This document shows, in pieces, positions 4,036 to 6,787 of a DNA stretch of 6,787 nucleotides (the stretch's first letter is position 1; every line of letters starts with the position of its first letter). Below the pieces are notes generated by a model, which worked only from the letters and a program-made list of their open reading frames with translations, was not told the DNA's origin and ran no database searches. The position numbers were made by a program, and so were the translations under genes. The stretch is from an uncultured Verrucomicrobiota bacterium (GTDB taxonomy: Bacteria > Verrucomicrobiota > Verrucomicrobiia > Chthoniobacterales > SZAS-18): contig CALMOL010000493.1 in assembly GCA_937871685.1 (NCBI GenBank), forward strand, positions 1-6,787, given 5' to 3'.

Positions 4036-6787
4036 ATGCGCCTCGCCTTGCGCCCCCTTCCTTGTCTTGCTGCGCTTTTCTCCGCCCTTGCGCCGCTCGC
4101 GGCCACCGGTCAGACCGTCACCGCGACGCAGACTGACAACACGCCGCAGGCGACACGCAAGCTCCAGGGCGACACGATCGACTACACCACGGTCATCACC
4201 ATCTCGGGCGCCGCCCCGGCGACCGGCGTGAAGCTCACCAATCCTACGCCCCCGAACACCACCGACGTCGGCGTGCCGCACGCCTCGCCCATCGCGTTTG
4301 CGGATGCCTACACGGCTGTCGGCAACACCAAACTCTACGTGGGCACCACCCCGCCGGCCGGCGAGCCCGCGGCGGTGGTCGTCAGCACAAACGGCGTCCT
4401 TGCCAACGACACCATTGCCACGGCGCCGGACACCATTGTGCTCACCGCGGGCACGATCGCCACCACGGGCGGCGGCAGCGTCGTGCTCAACGCTAACGGC
4501 ACCTTCACCTACACGCCCGCGGCTGGCTTCACCGGCACCGATACTTTCACCTATAGCGTCCGTAACTCGGCAGTTACTACCCTCACGGACACTGGCACGG
4601 TCACCGTCACGGTCGGCCCGCGGGTTTGGTATGTGAACAACGCCGGCCCCAACGGCAACGGCACCTCCGCCTCGCCGTTCTCTAATTTCTCCGCCCTCAG
4701 CGGGGCCGGTGGCACCGGCGATTCCGACGGTCCCAACGACGTCATCTACGTTTACAAGGGTTCTGGCTCCTACACCGGGGTCAATCTCCCGCTCGAAGCC
4801 GGTCAGACGCTCCAGGGCGAGTCGGCCGATCTCATCGTCTCCGGCTTCACGCTGCGCACGGCCGTGCCGGCCAACACGCCCACCCTCGCCGCCGCGTCCG
4901 GCACCGTCGTCACGCTGGCGGCTGGAAATACGGTGAAGAACCTCATCGTCAGCAACACGAACGGCGCCGGCATCAGCGGCACTTCGGTCGGCGTCCTCGC
5001 GCTCGCTAATCTCGCGGTCACCTCCAGCGGTGGCGCTGCCCTTTCCGCGACCACCGGCACGAGCATCGTCGCCGCCGGCACGAACACGCTCTCGGCCACC
5101 AACGGCACCGGCCTCTTCGTTTCCGGCGTGCCCATCCTCGCCGGCAACCTGAACTTCGTTTCCATCTCCTCCACCGGCTCGCCCACCGGCATCTACGTGT
5201 TCAACACCGGCACGGCCGGCGGCCTCGTCGTCACCGGCGACGGCACCAACACCTCCCGCGGCGGCAACTCCTCCGGTGGAACCATCTCGGGCAAGACGGG
5301 CGCGGCCGACAACAGTCTGACAACCGGCATCGGCATCTACCTGGCCAACACGGCCAAGGCCTCGATCTCGCGCATCACGGTCACCAACTCGGACAACTTC
5401 GGCATCCGCGTCGTCTCCTGCTCGGACCTCGCGTTCCGCTACTGCACGGTCAACGGCACCCACGGCACCAGCACCTCCCTGCGCGAGGGCGCGGTCATCA
5501 TCAGCGACCTCCTCGGCACCTCCTCCGTCCGCGACTCGATCGTTTCCGGCTCCATCGAGGACAACGTGCGCGTCGAGAACGCTTCCGGCACCCAGACCGG
5601 CTTCACCCTCGCCGACTCGACGATCCAGAACAACAACGCCACCTCCGGCAGCATCGGCTTCCGCTTCGCCGTGGACACCGTCAACGGCGTCGCCTCCACC
5701 GTGATGAACGGCACCGTTTCCGGCTGCACCTTCACCGGCAACCGCACGGACTCGATCAACTGCGACGCCTCGCTGGGCACCGTCACCATCGCCATCCTCA
5801 ACAACCAGATCTACGCCGGCAGCCCGGTCCAGGGCAATATCGGCATCGACGTGACCGCCGCCAACTCCGGCGTGATGAACTTCCAGATCGAGGACAACGT
5901 CGTCGGCAAGAACGGTGCCGCCGACGCGCCGCTCTTTAACACCGGCATCAACGTCTTCAACGGCACGCTCACCATTCCCGCCTCCTCCATCACAGGCACG
6001 GTGAAGCGCAACACGGTGCGCAAGAACCCCAATTCCCCCGGCGGCGGCGGCGCCCCCGACTCCGGCTTCGGCATCCGCCTCTTCAACACGGGCTACGGCA
6101 CCATGGCCGCCAACGTGGACGCCAACACGATCAGCGGCGTCGGCACCGACTACGGCCTGCTCGTCGAAGTCAACTCCAACTCGGGCACCGCCAGCGCTTC
6201 CGGCACCAGCACCGCGGCAATCACGAACAATAACGTGAGCGTCGGCCCCGCCGCGCTCGACGCCATCCGCGCCCAGTCGCGCGGCCGCTCCACGTTGAAT
6301 GCCCGCATCAAGACCAACACGGTCCCGGCCTACGCCAGCGCGGGCGGCTTCTTCGCCCTGGAAGTCCGCCAGGCCAACCAGACCGTGGCCGGCACCACCT
6401 ACACGGCGACCTTCAACCTCGAGGGCCTCGCCACCGGCCTGCAGAACAACCCCACCACGATCCGCAACAACCTCAACTCGCAAAACCCCGCGATTCCGGT
6501 TGCCGCCATCGACACCATTTTCGTCACCGGCATCACCGGCGTGACCACCGTCAATGGCATCCCGCCGCTCCTGCTCGCCCCCTCGGCCGAGGGCGTCCTC
6601 GGCGCCACGGCCCCCGATGCCTTTGCCGATCCCATTTTCCAGGACGCGCCGCCCGCTGCCCCGGCCACGGCGAGCGTCGCCACGGCCAGCCCGCAGCCTG
6701 CCGCCGACTCCGACCTCACGCAGGAAGAGCTCGACCGCCACGTCGCCGCCTTCGCGAAGGCCTGCGGCTTCGATCTCGGCAAGCGGT
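4036..6787 (+). CDS. Large secreted Ig-like / right-handed beta-helix protein (3' end outside window)
   Basis: The frame from ATG at 4036 is open to the window end, giving 917 codons without a stop, nearly all ending in C or G. Order: a signal peptide (1 to about 24); a DUF11-like region with GDTIDYTTVITISG (45-58) and an Asn/Pro/Thr-rich run after it; a bacterial Ig/cadherin-like domain (about 85-194) with GVLANDT, NANGTFTYTPAAGFTGTDTF and YSV; then from WYVNNAGPNGNGT (198) a long Asn/Thr/Ser/Gly-rich stretch with VIYVYKG, AGQTLQGES and many N-x-V/I turns, typical of parallel beta-helix proteins, to about 860. An Ala/Pro linker (about 870-892) precedes a helix-prone LTQEELDRHVAAFAKACGFDLGKR (894-917). 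Likely an extracellular or cell-surface adhesin-like fibre; no catalytic motif was seen. It follows the collar-GNAT operon on the same strand after 210 bp. The antisense 3907-6741 frame is its shadow. Confidence 0.88.
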   Translation, partial: MRLALRPLPCLAALFSALAPLAATGQTVTATQTDNTPQATRKLQGDTIDYTTVITISGAAPATGVKLTNPTPPNTTDVGVPHASPIAFADAYTAVGNTKLYVGTTPPAGEPAAVVVSTNGVLANDTIATAPDTIVLTAGTIATTGGGSVVLNANGTFTYTPAAGFTGTDTFTYSVRNSAVTTLTDTGTVTVTVGPRVWYVNNAGPNGNGTSASPFSNFSALSGAGGTGDSDGPNDVIYVYKGSGSYTGVNLPLEAGQTLQGESADLIVSGFTLRTAVPANTPTLAAASGTVVTLAAGNTVKNLIVSNTNGAGISGTSVGVLALANLAVTSSGGAALSATTGTSIVAAGTNTLSATNGTGLFVSGVPILAGNLNFVSISSTGSPTGIYVFNTGTAGGLVVTGDGTNTSRGGNSSGGTISGKTGAADNSLTTGIGIYLANTAKASISRITVTNSDNFGIRVVSCSDLAFRYCTVNGTHGTSTSLREGAVIISDLLGTSSVRDSIVSGSIEDNVRVENASGTQTGFTLADSTIQNNNATSGSIGFRFAVDTVNGVASTVMNGTVSGCTFTGNRTDSINCDASLGTVTIAILNNQIYAGSPVQGNIGIDVTAANSGVMNFQIEDNVVGKNGAADAPLFNTGINVFNGTLTIPASSITGTVKRNTVRKNPNSPGGGGAPDSGFGIRLFNTGYGTMAANVDANTISGVGTDYGLLVEVNSNSGTASASGTSTAAITNNNVSVGPAALDAIRAQSRGRSTLNARIKTNTVPAYASAGGFFALEVRQANQTVAGTTYTATFNLEGLATGLQNNPTTIRNNLNSQNPAIPVAAIDTIFVTGITGVTTVNGIPPLLLAPSAEGVLGATAPDAFADPIFQDAPPAAPATASVATASPQPAADSDLTQEELDRHVAAFAKACGFDLGKR

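Noticed and set aside
3907..6741. 944-codon open frame on the minus strand
   Set aside because: The product is low-complexity Gly/Arg/Val/Asp-rich with no domain; the opposite strand encodes a coherent secreted protein with a strong third-position C/G bias that keeps this frame open.

Overview
The window is a GC-rich, gene-dense bacterial segment. Coding regions end most codons in C or G, and Shine-Dalgarno-like sequences are mostly missing in front of the starts. The leaders are pyrimidine-rich instead. This style, together with triplicated tail-collar proteins beside a large secreted beta-helix protein, would fit an environmental Gram-negative such as an Opitutaceae-like Verrucomicrobiota. 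That assignment is inference; no rRNA or taxonomic marker is present.

Layout. (1) Positions 1-777 hold no gene of recognised function. About 500 bp of this (211-714) is a degenerate tandem array with an exact 21-bp period. It can be read on the plus strand as a heptapeptide-repeat protein (136-708), but coding status is uncertain. (2) On the minus strand lie a small exported protein with a twin-arginine-like signal (1114-1521) and, 27 bp downstream, a DUF6916-type protein (778-1086). (3) A divergent intergenic region (1522-1737) separates this pair from a plus-strand operon. The operon has three tandem phage-tail-collar / MdpB (microcystin-dependent protein) paralogues (1738-2241, 2254-2772, 2785-3312) with 12-bp gaps, then a GNAT acetyltransferase starting 3 bp after the last collar gene (3316-3825). 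(4) After a 210-bp gap with a possible terminator, a long plus-strand gene starts at 4036 and runs open past the window end (917 codons seen). It encodes a secreted protein with a signal peptide, a DUF11-like region, a bacterial Ig/cadherin-like domain, a long Asn/Thr/Ser/Gly-rich right-handed beta-helix region and a short helical tail. The 944-codon open frame opposite it is a composition artefact.

Working model (inference): collar proteins, DUF6916 protein, acetyltransferase and the large beta-helix protein form one surface-structure locus, not an intact prophage, since no other phage structural, lysis, replication or integration gene is seen. The first collar gene carries a sharply localised, T-rich divergent patch exactly where the conserved collar motif should be.
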